NCBI RefSeq assembly: GCF_030936135.1
Contig: NC_082597.1
Coordinates: 80,272,495-80,336,494, forward strand
DNA length: 64,000 nucleotides
Direction: 5' to 3'
Source of the DNA: Gavia stellata
Taxonomy: Eukaryota; Chordata; Aves; Gaviiformes; Gaviidae
In this document: piece by piece, positions 1 through 13,058 of the stretch
Layout: each line of letters starts with the position of its first letter
How positions within the stretch are numbered: position 1 is the stretch's first letter
Program-made: the position numbers and the translations under genes
Notes under the pieces: generated by a model
Told to the model about the DNA's origin: nothing
The model's database searches: none
The model's input: the letters and a program-made list of their open reading frames with translations, nothing else

Positions 1-3000
1 TGAAAAGATGGCTTTCTTGAATAATGCAGTTATGAACTATACTAATAGCCTAAGGGAAGAAGTCCAAGAGAAACTCCTTTCAAAGCTAGGCAACTGTTTC
101 CCCGTTCAAGTTATAATGGGGCAAAGAGATACAACTCAGATTATTTTTTGATTTAGTCGAAGCTGAAGTCTTTATCTATGTTTCTGTTTCCCTTTCTATA
201 GACATCATAAAAATAAATATTTTAACCGCAGCAAACTATAATACATTGAAGAGAAGTACACATTTTTAAAAGTAAAAGAAAAAACACCCATCTTGGAAAT
301 CATCAGCTGAAACAGTAGTGAGTATTACCATGTCCTCTATCACCTGAGAGGTCTACATGTAGTTTATTCTTCTAATTAAAGTACCCAATACAGAGTAAAA
401 GTTACGCCCAGTTATGAAATAAGCTTTTTGTGTATCCACCAGCAGGAACAAACATTTGCTTAGAAAACAGAAAAGTTACAAAACCTGAAGTTTAACACAT
501 TTGAACAGCAACAAAAATAATTTAAATCATAAGAAACTCCTGCCAATAGTGGGTCACTGAGCCTAACTGCTTCTTAACTCTGATATTCACATAACACCTT
601 CCCTAAGCTTATCACATTCAGTATTAAAATCCAGCCACTGCCTTTTTTGCCCTACCTTTACAACTAGAATTCTACATCAGTGTCCTTCTCCTCACCACTG
701 AACTTCAGTTCATGTACCAAATATTTCTCTTGGCTACAGCTCTTGTCTCTCTCCCCAGCATACTGAAAGTTGGTAAGCCCCAAGATACTTAAGTCTGTTT
801 TCCCTAACACTTGTTTACTTAAGTCTTGCTTTGTACATCTGATTTGTGAGCATCTGGTACTGGCTTAAAAATGCTGCAGCCCACAGGATGCAAAGTGATG
901 CACCAACACGAAAAGATCACTTTCCCTCACTTTCCCAGCTAAAACTGTTTTTCAATTTTTTTGGTGTTTAAGTGGCTACTTTAAGCTCTCAGAATTTGTC
1001 CTGCTTTTCTTTAACTAGACCAGAGGCCTTTTCCACAAGTTCACGCTTGCTCCCTTTCCACTTTCAATGATCCATGACACCGCTGGGTGCCATGAGGTCA
1101 GTGTTACCTTCAACATGCTCATTCTCTTTCACTAGTGTGGAATTTAGCCTGGTTAAAGCAATTAGCACCATCTCATTTTCCCCAAATCCTTTTTTTTCAT
1201 TCCCAACCGCCAGCAATGCTGTTCTACCCCCTCGCTTAGTTAAGGGCCCCTCCCCGGGCTGATTCAAATCATTAAGTCAGTGAAAGGTTTGACTGGGTTA
1301 GCGAGTTGAATCGACTCAAGAAGTGGTCCAACAAACTCCAAAACTAACATAAGGCAAGCAGCAGGGAGTTGGAAGGGGGAAGAGCTCTCCCCCCTTTCAC
1401 TGGCAGCCTGCTAGATCTGCTCAAGATGCGACTGCAGCCACATCCTTTCTCCCCAGCTCCACTTTCAGCTGTAGGTTCCCGACCTCTTTTTTGCATTGGC
1501 ACTAGCATTTGTCCGGTACCATGGCGAGATAATGCAAGGAGCTAAATCAGAAGAAGGCTACCGTGCTCTCCCCCACCTGCCAAAAAGTCATTTTTAGCCA
1601 GCCATCATCCAGAACCAGTTCAGAACAAAATCAGATAAACTTATGTACAAGCACACCAGGGAAAAGGAGGACTGCATCAGCTTTGACAAATTAGTTAAAC
1701 CAGTGGCTTGTGAGCCTCCAATTTAGGAACAGGACCCACCAGACTAGAGGTGGCCACCATAAGTTGTGGCAACCTGCCCCAGAATCCCAGTGTGGCCCAG
1801 CCAGTAATACTGGGAAACCGCTCACATTGTGGAAAGAAATATCCATGCAGGAGTCTACTGGTAAGAAACCCATGGATAGTTACATTGGAAGATGTCCTTG
1901 AGCTGAGAAAACTCCCCATCTTTTAAAAGTCTTGCTGAAGAACTCTGAGCATCTAAAGGTGAATTGACGCTGCCAAGCACACTGCCACGAGGATAGCAAA
2001 CATGAGGACTGGAAAAGAGGAGATGCAGTGATTAAATACACCAAGCAAATAGACACTATCCTGGATGAGGCATAGTAAGCATGAAGGATTTGCCAGACGC
2101 CTTGACAGAATGATATGCACCCACATTCAGCCCACAAGAGAGGAAAAAGCAGATAAATGGGTATAGATAACCAGCAAAGAGCATTAATTGCAACCTCCTC
2201 AAAACCATTTTATACACAAAACTCCCTGCATGTAGGATAATCCTCCCCATTCCCAAGATGTCCCACAGAAAGAGAACATAAGAACATAAGAAAAACTCTC
2301 TGGATGGACACAAGGGTTCTGGTACAGTCAGTTGTGAGGACTCTCCCTTCACTCCCCACGTTTTTAATTTCTTCATCATTACTTATAAGGAATTCTGTAT
2401 ATTTGTTATATGTGAATGTTTGAGTTTTGCTGCTCAGTTTGGAGAAGCAAGACGGAAAAGCTTGAGGTAGCATAGGCAAAAAAAGCCTGGGAGGCTTCCA
2501 TCAGATCAGCAGAGAGGCAAGTTGCAAATGAAAATAAACTTCCCCAAAAAGAAGGGACCCAGCCTCAAGAAACTTACACAGACATGGTTCCTATCTTCAA
2601 ACAAAAAAATCACCAGGAAATATGTGTTTCAGCACAGCAAGCAGCAGGCCAGGATTTTGCACCAAGTGCTCAATCACAGCACCTTTCCTGATTTATTCCA
2701 TGCAATTCCACACATTTTTTTTAAGAAAACTAATGAACTGACTTACCAGTAGCCCCCATTCCACCTTCACTGTGAACAGAGAGCTCTCTGCTCTCTGAAC
2801 CTCCTTGTTCTCACAAATATACTTGCAGGACACAGCAGGCATCCAGGACTTTAGTAAACAAGCATGAGGCAGCCCAAGCTTGTAAGAAAGGACCTTTTCT
2901 CCTCTTTTCAGCTAACCTGAAGTGTATTCCACATGCTAAAGCCATCCAGGGGCTGTTCAGATGGTAACTAAAAAGGTCACAGGAACAGTCAGGCTTGCCA

Positions 3001-6000
3001 GTGAATGAGACTAGTAAAAACATCAGTGCAAAAGCAAAGACAACAAGCAGCAACAACAGCACTTGGATTCTGTACCAAGGTTCCACTGTTAGTTTTGCAG
3101 GCCTTTGGCCAGACAGGAACTTTGGAGACCAAGACATCCCGCAAGACTAGCTGGTACAAAGCCGGTAAGTCATCTTTTAGCCTGCTGAATAACAGGAAAA
3201 AACCTCCTCTTACTAAAGAGCTAGATGGATGGAGGCAAGAGAATGACAGGAGGAAAAAAATGGAGTACCGGGAAGAATAGAAATACTGGGTCCAGGCATA
3301 AAAAGCCAACAGGCCTGGCAGAATATAGCAAAAGCACACACAACTGAAGTACACCAAATACTCCAGCATATCACAGGCAATAACTTTCTGAATGGCAAGC
3401 ATCGCCCGTCAAATCATCCTGTTGGCAATAGAGCCACAGAGCCAGCAGTTGATGATTTCCAAATTATCACAGCATGTCTCTTCCCAGTGTTAGGCAGCAC
3501 GCTCACACCGATCCACTGTCTCAGCAAGGGAAAGGTGACTTGGCTCATCTTTCCGTAACATTGACTCTTCTACTCTGAAGTTTTTTCCACTGCACTCTCA
3601 TGGGGATAAAGCACACCACTTCGACTGGCGGTTGACATCTTTATAACCTAATACGCCAAATCTATCTTGCTGACAACAGCCTAGGATGAGCAGAGAGCTA
3701 TGCTCCCTGGTCAGGCATCTGCTTGCAGCTGCATGGCCATATAACACTACCACCTTCTTCCATTACCCTGCTGTTTACAAGAGGGAGTAACAAAGTGGCA
3801 AGAAAATAAAGGTGATCTGGCAGCAGCACAGTACGCTTTCCTGGGTCAGCAGCAGACCTTGGAAAGCAGGAAGGCTCAAAGGGGTGCGTGAGCAAGTAGC
3901 ACCATGATCAATATTAATGTCTGCAGAACCTCAACATTACACTTCCCGTTTCCTCAGGTGTCCTCATAACCTTCCTTCAACACTCTCCCAGTTTCTCAAA
4001 CAGTTGTCATAATAACACAGAGAGCTGCAGGTGAAGTCATACCAGTTCCACACACATTGGCAATACTTCCGTAGTTCTACTGGAAACACCCATGCTTAAA
4101 TCGACACAATCTGTTTAATGAAAAAGTTAGTATGCATGTAGACTGCTGCAAAGCATCTCCTGTCTGCAAGGTATGTTCCTGACAGTTCTCCCGAGCATGC
4201 ACCTTCGCTCATGCGGAAGAAGAAACCTTGTTTTGCTATACTGCACCAATTAGAGTTCCACATCTGAATAAGGATGATATTTTGCAATCCAAACTTGAAG
4301 CCATATGATGACAGATAAGACGACCTGATCACACGGAAACAAAACACTACCCTTCACACCTTCTGGCGTCATCATTTCCTACAGAGCTTCCAACAGTAAG
4401 AAAACAAACCAAAAGCCTCTATCATATCCCTCATGAAGCTGTTGAAAGACTGTGCATTGCTTAAGTCCCTCCACTGAATTACAGCACTGAGGCACAACGT
4501 TGTGATGCTGTGAAGGAGGCAGCCTGTTTCCCAAAGCCTAGGAAGGCTGAAGGCTGCAAGATACACCTTCTACACCCTGGCAAGCTGAGACCAGAATGCT
4601 CCGAAGTCTGTTGCTAGTCTGCAGCGATCACAGTTCATGTGCTGCTCCAGCCTGGACAGCACGCGTGTTTGGGGATGCACATCCAGTCGAGAGTGGCCTG
4701 GGAGCGCTTGCCCTCAATCACCACTTGCCTCCACAGCTGGAGGACCCTAGTTACATTGGCAGACACCATGTGGGAATAGCCCCAGCCAAGGGGTCTCACC
4801 TAGATTGCTAATAGTTCCACGGGGATCAAAAAAAATCCACCCCCTGAGAAGCAGCACACTGGTTTACCTTCAAACTAACAAAGCCTTCTTCCACATTGAC
4901 AAGAAGTTCATAGGCACTGAAGTACCCTTAGATGATTTTCAGCAATTTATCCGAGCTGGCATGCCTAGTACTTCAAAAATGCTTCTTAAGTCTGTCAGTT
5001 TGTCTCATTAGGTAAAAAACAAAACAGAACAACTTTTTAATTTATTTATTCTGGTTTGTGGTTGAGGTTTTTTGTTGAGATTTTTGAAGCACTATCAGGA
5101 AGCTGCTGTAAAGCATGAACATTGAATTTAGCACAAAATACTCCAACTGGAGAACAGAATGATCCATAAACCAGAAAAACTTGCCAGCACTGATGTGCAC
5201 ACCACAAAAGTGAGCGACAGCACTCAGCTGGGACGTAACAGTGGGACCGATTTGGGGCAGAGGGGGTGGGGGGAGCAGCAGTACTGCCTCGAAGGCTTAT
5301 CACGTTTTCATCCCCACTTCTCCGCAATTTTTCAACAAAAAAGTTATCAGCTATCCAACGATTTCTTTGCACCATACTTGCCAGCCCAAGATTGGTGAAT
5401 GGCATCTGGCATCTTTGTCCGTCCATCCATCATAACAAATGTTGAGAATAAAATAAGCCATACGTCCTACGAGTAAAATAATTTAACAGATTTTGTTTCT
5501 CATGCAGGTGAAATACTTTCTTCAAGACAAGACAGCATCAACAATTTTGCAAAAATATGAAGGATTCACCCTGAACTAAAAAATCGTTTTATAAGAGAAA
5601 GGGAATAAAATACTCACAGTGCAAGTTTAAAACAACTTCCCATCAGCCAAAGGAAAAAAAGTTCTCAAACCAAAATTACACTTTGAACAGTCAAATTCCT
5701 AAGACTATTAAGATTACTACAGATTACATAATAAATAACAATTCCAGTTCAAATGAACAGTTAGGGACTGTTTTTTAAAGGATAAGGAAAGATGTACACA
5801 AACCTCAGGAATTTTGAAAATTATTGCACATTTGATTTTTTTTGAAACACAGTGGACCTACATGATTTATTTTATTTTTTTAACTCTCAAAAACACTCAC
5901 ATCCCAGCACTATTAATGTCACATCTTCAACAGGCTTACATTAGATGTAGTGACACATGAAAAAAAAAACAACCCACAAACAACAAAACAAAACATACAC

Positions 6001-7051
6001 ATGCAGGATCCCTTGAAAAAGGTGAACGATCTGGTCTTTTTCATATTGAATAGGACTCATTTCTGGTAATCCGAAAGAAAAACAAACAAACACACACATA
6101 AACAGAAAACCACCCAATTTGGAATTATTTTACTTATTAATTTTCCAATTATCTACAGCGTAAAGGCTAACTGTTGAGCCTCAGTTAAGTTTCTGAGTTA
6201 TTAGAACACCAGTACATTTTCCAAATGGACATAAGTCACTACAAGGTTTACAAATTCCTACTCTTGTTATTCTTAATATTCTTATTCTATTAATTCATGT
6301 GTGGACAAGAGGATTCTTGGATTTCCAAAGTGTTAAGATTTTAATTAACACCAATACTATGAGTACAAGCAAGAGTTTTATTCATTGCTTTGACAGAACA
6401 ACAAAGGAAAAAGTCTAAAATCCTACAACACTTTACATTTCTGTCACCTTCCACATACCCTGAACTTCCAGAATTCAAGCAAACACATCAGCCACCTTCT
6501 AGAAGCCTGAACTCTTTGATGACAGAGGAAAATGCCTATTATTGAGGAGTTCTGGAGGAATAAACAGTTTTAAAACAAACAAACCAACCCCCCAAAATCC
6601 CCAGAAACATGCGAACTATGTTTTTCCTCAACAGACCGGGTGGGGAGGAAGAGTAAGAAGAAAAATATAAAGGAGAAAAATACATTTTGGTATCAGAGAG
6701 AAGGAAAACAAATGATTTTTGATTAAGCAAAATTACATAGCTCGTTGATTAAGATTTTATGTCTCAAACATGATTACTTTTCAAATCTGACATCAAGAGC
6801 CCACACATGGCCCTCATAAACAGAATTAAAATTATAATCCCATTTCTACCACATTGATTATGTCATGAGGGAGTAATTCTATTTAGGTAATGTGATCCTG
6901 CAACAAGATACTAAGAAAAAAATCTGTATGAATGTTGCCATTTTCCATGTCTGCTTATATTAAAAACATTTTCTTATTGTTCTCTCCATATAAATAATGA
7001 AGCTCGAAAAGCATTCCATCTTTTAAACTGACATGCTTCTTTCTCCAAATT

Positions 7052-7236
7052 TATACCATTTTGCAAAGGAAACAAAGCATTACTAACTAAACCATCGCTT
7101 CCTTTAACCTACACTTTGAATAGTACATTCTTAAAACAGTATTCTATACCATTTTGCAAAGGAAACAAAGCATTACTAACTAAACCATCGCTTCCTTTAA
7201 CCTACGCTTTGAATAGTACATTCTTAAAACAGTATT
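7052..7236. repeat. Two-copy tandem duplication, 93-bp unit
   Basis: The segment starting TATACCATTTTGCAAAGG at 7,052 recurs at 7,145, immediately after the first copy ends. The copies differ at one visible position (ACACTT versus ACGCTT). This looks like a recent local duplication inside LRP6 intron 1. No coding potential is seen. Confidence 0.95.
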
Positions 7237-9900
7237 ATAAATCAAATGGGAAAAGGTATTACAGTATTCCCGTTCTGTTCATAGACTGGTAGGTTTGACA
7301 CCATTTCAAAATTGGTGGGGGACTGTGCCAATTACATTGAAATAGAAAAGTCTGTAGCAAGATAATCACAAGGAGACAAAAAACCCCCACCGTTATTTTT
7401 GTAACCATTTCACAGGAGAACATAGCGAAAAGGAGAAACAACAAGCTCATTTCTACTTGCAAACACCATCACAGTGTTCAGACCAAGTTCTGTCCACGAG
7501 GAGCAAAGATCGAGCCTGCTCACATTGTGAATCTCTTGCCATAAATATTTATAAACTACAAGAATATCTAGAGAGCTTAATGAAGGCTCTCTGTGTCAGC
7601 TTGCCTGCCAAATACATAAACAGGAAAAAGTTACTTAGTATTTAGGGTGTCAATACCTAGCATTTACGTACAATCCATTAGAGATGCAACGCTTTCCCCT
7701 TCCAAGCCTTGGACAGTTACCACAAAAGAACACCACAGCTTCTTTGTTTAGTGCGCTGCGTATTCTGTAACTCTGCAAACAGTATACTCTGACACTACAC
7801 AAGTGAGGCACATAAAGGTTATTACTAGAGACTGTATTTCTTTCACCTAACAGCAATTACCCTCTAGAAGAGCCATCACTACAAAGCGCTCGGCACAGAA
7901 GAAGTGGAAGTACTCACTGCATGCTCATCCTAAACCTCATGTCCCCAACACCAACAGTCACCCTTGGCGAGCCACAGCGTTTAAGTTCAAGGGCTCAACT
8001 TCTAAGTAAGCAATGCCAACTGCTTTATATGAACGTGAACAGACCATCCCTGATGTCTGCAAGGCAGCAGCTCCCCTCCACATCTTTCTAAGCAACTTAT
8101 ATCACTTACCAGTAAAAGTCCATCTGTGGGAAATCCCTTACCAACATAAATTCCGCTTCACTGGCAACAACTGCCTTCCAAGTACAAACAGCCCCCACAT
8201 GCCATCAAAGAAGTGGGTGGCAACAAAGAATTTCACCAGCCACGTGTAGTTTGCTAACCAAATCTCTCTCAGTTGAGCTGGCCGAAGCGTGAGGGCTCTC
8301 CCCAGCAGAACTGGGAGAGGAGCTGAGCCCGCTCCCCAGCAAGGCAGAGCCTCCGGCTCAGCCAGAAGCAGGAGCATGCAACAAAGCTTTAGTAACAACT
8401 GCCTTGCTGGTGCCACACAACAATAACACGGACCCTTCCCTATAGTACAAGGAAGCAGACTCTTTTCAAGAAGCCACCAGCAAAGCAATCCAAGCATTAA
8501 GCAATTCATAGTAAATTAATGAGGTTAAATATGCTGGGGACAAAGAATATAGTGTTTAAGTCTGCAGACTGGCTGCCAGAGGAGATAAATGGGGACAGAT
8601 CACAAACTGAGACCCGTTTCTCCCTGTTTTCTTCCCCTACCACCAATCCCTCAGAAGGAAAAAAAATTATCTTTGCTCTACTTGATTTGAACTAAAAAGT
8701 AAATCCCATATTACGTGCACTGCAGCAGATATTTTTGAAGCTGGCATTTTTGAGATGCGACATCATCATAAAGGTGGATTACAGATGTCGAAAGGAATCA
8801 GATTTCTCCAGCTACCGAAGACAGAGAGTTTAAAAGGTTCCTATGCTCCAGATCCTGACCTATCTTCCTACAAAAAAAAAACCCTCTACCCATTCTACAG
8901 CTCCTAGCCAAATTCCTTACCTAGAACTCGGGGAATGCAGATGTAATCAATTCACTAGGGAAAAAGGAAACATGAATATGGTTAATGCCTCTCTAACCAG
9001 TATTGGTGTGAAACATGAACAAAGCTTTTTCACCTGAATATCTTTATATAAACTCCCACTGAAGGATACAAGAAGCCCGTCATGTGCATACACCTCTGAC
9101 CAGATATACACAGCTTCACCCATATACCGGGAACTTCCCTGTATCTCCAGCGTACCTTGCCAAAAATGCTACTTCATCTTACCTTCAAGACGTAGCAAAA
9201 AATTCCATCAAACTTTCCAAGTCCTAATTTTTCAGTTTTAAAGAAAAGCTAAAGCAATCTGATGATAAGTGAACTATATCACAGAGATGCAATTGCAAAA
9301 ACTATTAAAGTAATGGTGGATTTTGTAACACCTTAGATCACGCTAATTTTAGACTGTCCTCTGGAAAGATGAAAGAGGAAAATGCATTGGAAATCATGGC
9401 AGACAAAGGCACACTGATTTCTGAGGAATCATACAATGAAGAAACATGACTAGAATATGGTGATTCAAGCTCCGGTGAGGAAATAGACTGTGATGATTAC
9501 CAACAAAAAAAAAAAGATATTTCAGTCTCATTGTCAAAACTGAAGTATTGTACAGTCCTAGGTGCAAAGCCCCTTTGCCTGAAGGGCAAAAACATAGCTC
9601 CAGCTGGAAATGCCACACTTCATCTCCAACCTGAGTGATTCGGAAGTAAAAAGCCTATTCCTTGTCCCCTTCTCTGACTTCTAGTACAAAAATACGTGTA
9701 AACACCTCCAATCACAGCTTAGCAAGTCTTGAACATTAAGCTCTTCTAAACTACATGCAAACGAGTCTATCTAAAAAGATACAAAAAAGCAAAGAAGATC
9801 TGTTTATCAAAAGCAAGTAACAACAGATTAAAACCAATTAAAATAGTAACAGATTAAACCAAACCCTCTTCTGAAAGCATAAGAGGGAAGCAGTAGTTTA

Positions 9901-9928
9901 AAAATGCCTGTTACCAAACAGGCATTTT
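9901..9928. repeat. Perfect 12-bp inverted repeat (hairpin)
   Basis: The left arm AAAATGCCTGTT (9,901-9,912) is followed by the 4-base loop ACCA and its exact reverse complement (9,917-9,928). It lies in LRP6 intron 1. The stem is too short for a typical microRNA precursor and no function is assigned. Confidence 0.9.
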
Positions 9929-12461
9929 CATTTCTTCACTAACTGACCTTAAGCACGGAGGTCTGCAACGTTCAGTATGTCTGCACAAACATCACTTACA
10001 AGATTCCTATTCAAACAAGAGCTTTATGCACTGCCTGCATGATCAGGGTTTAAAACCAAAACAAAACAGCAATTGCATGCTGACTGGAGAGTTATTTTTG
10101 GAAGAAAAGTAAGCCATGAATACTTGCAGAGGAAGAACTCTCTCTTTATCACTTATTAAAAAGTTGAAACCTCAGTTTCACACTTATCTGTAGCTCCCTG
10201 ACAGATGTGATGCCGCCGCTATTGCCTCTTTGCAACTGTCAATTATCAAACAAGATCTTGATTGGTTTCACAGCTGTCATGAAGAATACAGCAAAGCTGC
10301 CATGAAGCAGCTCTAACTCACTCCTCCATACGTACCCTCAGGGAGCAGCTTCAAGAAGCACTGTTGATGGTCAGAGAGGAAGAAGCCCAATCCCCCAAAT
10401 CAAGCCAGGGGCCGGGAGAGGAGAACAGAGAGTGTGACAAGGGTCAAGAGGTTCCAGGAAAGCGACTCCTTGCTTCCATCAGCCAGAATATGGAAAAAAA
10501 AACCCAACCCCAAACAACAGAACCTCCACAGCAAGCTGGCATGACAGTAACCTCCTGCCTCTTAGAAAGCCAAATACCTGCCCTGAAAACATCAGTAGGA
10601 TCTGGCTCATCGCAGTCCTTGGATGACTTTGAAGGACAGGTGCCTTGCCCCGTGCATCCATTTCTGGCTAGAAACGGCCTGGTACTTCTTCAAGTCCTTA
10701 TTAGTTTACAGGGCACTGCTCTTCCAGGTTACCAATTTTATTCCTTTCCAGGTTGGCAAACAAGTCTACCATAGTTTCCTCAGACTAATGATCACAGTTC
10801 AGTTGTTTTAAACCTCTGTCCATTTGCTTTTTTTAAGTCAACGAGAACAGGGAGGCTAGTTCTGCAAGCAGAGAGGATGCTGCAATCCACGAACATACGC
10901 TATTATATTTTCTGAGTTTCAGTCTCCAGCACTGCTGGCTTGGCATCCTTCACGGCACTGAATTCACAAACCAAATAGTGAACTTCATAACTTCACCTCT
11001 ACTTTCATGTATAAACTTATTCATACTCATGCTGGCACTGCCTCTGCCTCATTAAGGAACTGCTGACACCTCTTCTGAACTCAACACATCTTATTCAAAC
11101 CAATTCTACTTGCAAAGCTGTTGTTTATTAGGGAGGATGCATGCATGAAAATTTTATTTTTGTTTCTTCAGAGTTCAGCTGTTCCTGCTGTTTATCTCTA
11201 TCTAAAGTAACAATTAGCCAGTAGGGAAATTACTATCATGTCACAAACAGAAGATTACGACTTCAGGTAGGTGATCAAACAGCAGGAGACCACGAACACA
11301 GAAGAAACGAAAATGCTGTTCGGATACAGACGTCCTTGGCAATAGACAAAGATGAGAGACGAGAAAAGAAACGACAGTCCGGATGGTTTACAAACTGAAT
11401 GTTTCTTCAAAGTGACTTATTAAGCATCATCAAGTATACAAAAATTTGCAAAAGCACACGTCACTATTTCCAGATTTGAAGAAATTACAGTGGCAATATT
11501 ACATGACATTAGGCATGACAGTGACTTCTGTGCTGTCATTTGAACTAGGTTGAACAGCAAGTTCGAGCCAAACGAATGGGTTATTAAGAATGGGTCTGTT
11601 CGTTACTTAATAAAATGAACTAATCGGGAAACAGTTTCTCTCTGTACTCCAGACACAACTTAACTTTTGAAAATTGAGGTTTTACTGCCACAATAGGAGT
11701 ACGAAGTGTCACACAGCCCATTTAAGTAAGTATACTTGTATCTTTGCAAACAGGATACAATATGGCAAACAGATGCATAAAAAAAAAAAGGGCATGGAGG
11801 AGAGGAAAATTTTTGTTTTCCAGAGTACGGAGCAACTCGAGACTGAGCAGTTACTTCAACCTAAACCACCTTTAGTCTAGCTTTCATCAAAACACACTAA
11901 TGTTGATGAATTTTCTAAATCAAAGTGTGATTGATTAACTGTTAGCAATTAACCTCTTCACCCAGTGAGTATGAAAAAAATACAAGTCACCAGCAAAACG
12001 ATGGATGCAAACACCGCAGGTGATTTCTTCCCAGAAAGGCTGAACACAGAGAAATAGTTACTGTAGTTAAGTTTACAGCATTAAAAAAAAAAATCTCCTC
12101 GGTTTTCTTATGTCTTCTAAGACAAGAAATTTTGTTTGAGAGGGGAAGTGGAATACAAATTCTCAGCTGCGTTAAGTGACATCCCCTTGTAAGGCACTCG
12201 ACGGCCGATTTAAAGCTGTATGAACACCCGTGGCAGTTCACCAGTGAAACACAAACTTCTCCCAAGTCCCAGCGCAGAGCCAGCACAGCTGAGAGGAGCA
12301 TTCACCACTCTTCTCGCCAGCTCCGCACGCTCCCTTCGCTGCCAGGAGGCTTTCAGGGAAACACCAGTTCACGGGCACTTTCCAACCCCCAGCACCCCCC
12401 CAACGCTGAATCCGCGAAGCTCCGCGCTCCCCCCAACACCCGGCAGGATGAAACCCCACTC

Positions 12462-12477
12462 GGGGGGGGGGGGGGGG
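12462..12477. repeat. G homopolymer, 16 bases
   Basis: An uninterrupted run of 16 G on the plus strand (C in the LRP6 sense) lies about 460 bp inside LRP6 intron 1. Its exact length is likely to be unstable between individuals or unreliable in the assembly. Confidence 0.95.
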
Positions 12478-12910
12478 AAGGAGAGGAGCCTGGCGATAGG
12501 AACAGCGGTATCAGCCTGACACTGGCGTGGCCGAGCTGCTGCCCCGAGAGCTGCCTGCCGCCAGCAGCCAGCTCAGGGGGTGCGGGGAGAGACGGGGGGG
12601 CGTGTGCTGGTTTGGGGGGCTTGGGTTGTTTGGGTTTTTTTTTTAAAAACAAAGTTGAAAACAACAATGGGGCGGCGAGAGAAGCGGCCGGGGGCCGCTG
12701 GCAGGGCGGGCTGCTCCCCAGCGCGGCTCGGGCCGCCGGGCCGGGCCGGGGAAGTTGCTCGGGAACCGGGGAGGCCGCGGCGGCGGCTGGGCGAGAGCGC
12801 TGCCCCCGCGCCGGGCCCCGCGCCCCGCCGGCAGCCAGGCCTCTCCCCTCCCGCACGCCCAAACATGGCCCCTCGCCACCAACCCTGCAACTTTTCCCCC
12901 GGCCCCCCCC

Positions 12911-12925
12911 GCCGCCGCCGCCGCC
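12911..12925. repeat. (GCC)5 triplet run beside the LRP6 donor site
   Basis: Five perfect GCC units, reading GGC in the LRP6 sense, lie just inside intron 1, with their nearest base 8 bp from the last base of exon 1. Further C runs follow on the plus strand, so the nascent transcript is G-rich right after the splice donor. Confidence 0.95.
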
Positions 12926-12933
12926 CCGCTCAC

Positions 12934-12988
12934 CTCTCATCAGGGAACAAAAACTGCAGGCAAGTAGGCTGCGCAGGACGGCCCCCAT
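12934..12988 (-). CDS. LRP6: LRP6 coding exon 1 (signal peptide), Wnt co-receptor
   Basis: The minus strand from ATG at 12,988 reads MGAVLRSLLACSFCSLMR and then one base (G) before a consensus donor (AGAG/GTGAGC). This is the LRP6 amino terminus: the first 14 residues agree with mammalian LRP6 as I recall it, and exon 1 of that gene likewise ends within the signal peptide in phase 1. The residues form a hydrophobic signal sequence. LRP6 is a single-pass cell-surface receptor of about 1,600 residues with four YWTD propeller-EGF units, three LDL receptor class A modules and cytoplasmic PPPSPxS motifs. With Frizzled it binds Wnt and, when phosphorylated, recruits Axin to stabilise beta-catenin. 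All of those domains lie outside the window. Only 18 complete codons are present, so identity rests on a short match, but the CpG island and the MANSC1-BORCS5 neighbours on the expected strands support it strongly. Confidence 0.93.
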
Positions 12989-13007
12989 CTTCCTTCCCTC
13001 CTCGCTC

Positions 13008-13058
13008 TCACCGGCGGGGAGGCGGCGGCGAGGAGCAGCACCTCCGCTGCCAGTTCAT
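13008..13058 (-). other. Upstream ORF in the probable LRP6 5' leader
   Basis: A minus-strand ATG at 13,058 opens a 16-codon frame (MNWQRRCCSSPPPPRR) ending in TGA at 13,010-13,008, leaving 19 bases before the LRP6 start codon. It is in the leader only if transcription starts above 13,058, which is likely but not shown. If translated it would be expected to reduce initiation at LRP6. Confidence 0.5.

Larger units (their letters stand above)
1..12933 (-). other. LRP6: LRP6 intron 1 (5' part; continues beyond the left edge)
   Basis: This is the intron following LRP6 coding exon 1 on the minus strand. The donor GTGAGC begins at 12,933 and reads leftward. No open frame here resembles the second LRP6 exon, which in the family opens the first YWTD beta-propeller, so the intron is at least 12.9 kb and its acceptor is outside the window. 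Long first introns are usual for this gene. The stretch is mostly AT-rich with stop codons in all frames. Identifiable contents are a 93-bp tandem duplication, a perfect 12-bp hairpin and, near the donor, simple G/C repeats. Open frames of 60-137 codons on either strand resemble no family I know and look like chance. Confidence 0.85.

Noticed and set aside
11530-11590. Possible tRNA gene (B-box-like GTTCGAGCC near 11,562)
   Set aside because: There is no A box at the right distance and no cloverleaf or acceptor stem.
12353-12988. 211-codon frame running through LRP6 exon 1
   Set aside because: After 18 LRP6 codons it passes a consensus donor and becomes Gly/Pro/Ala-rich CpG-island sequence. 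Only 12,934-12,988 is coding.
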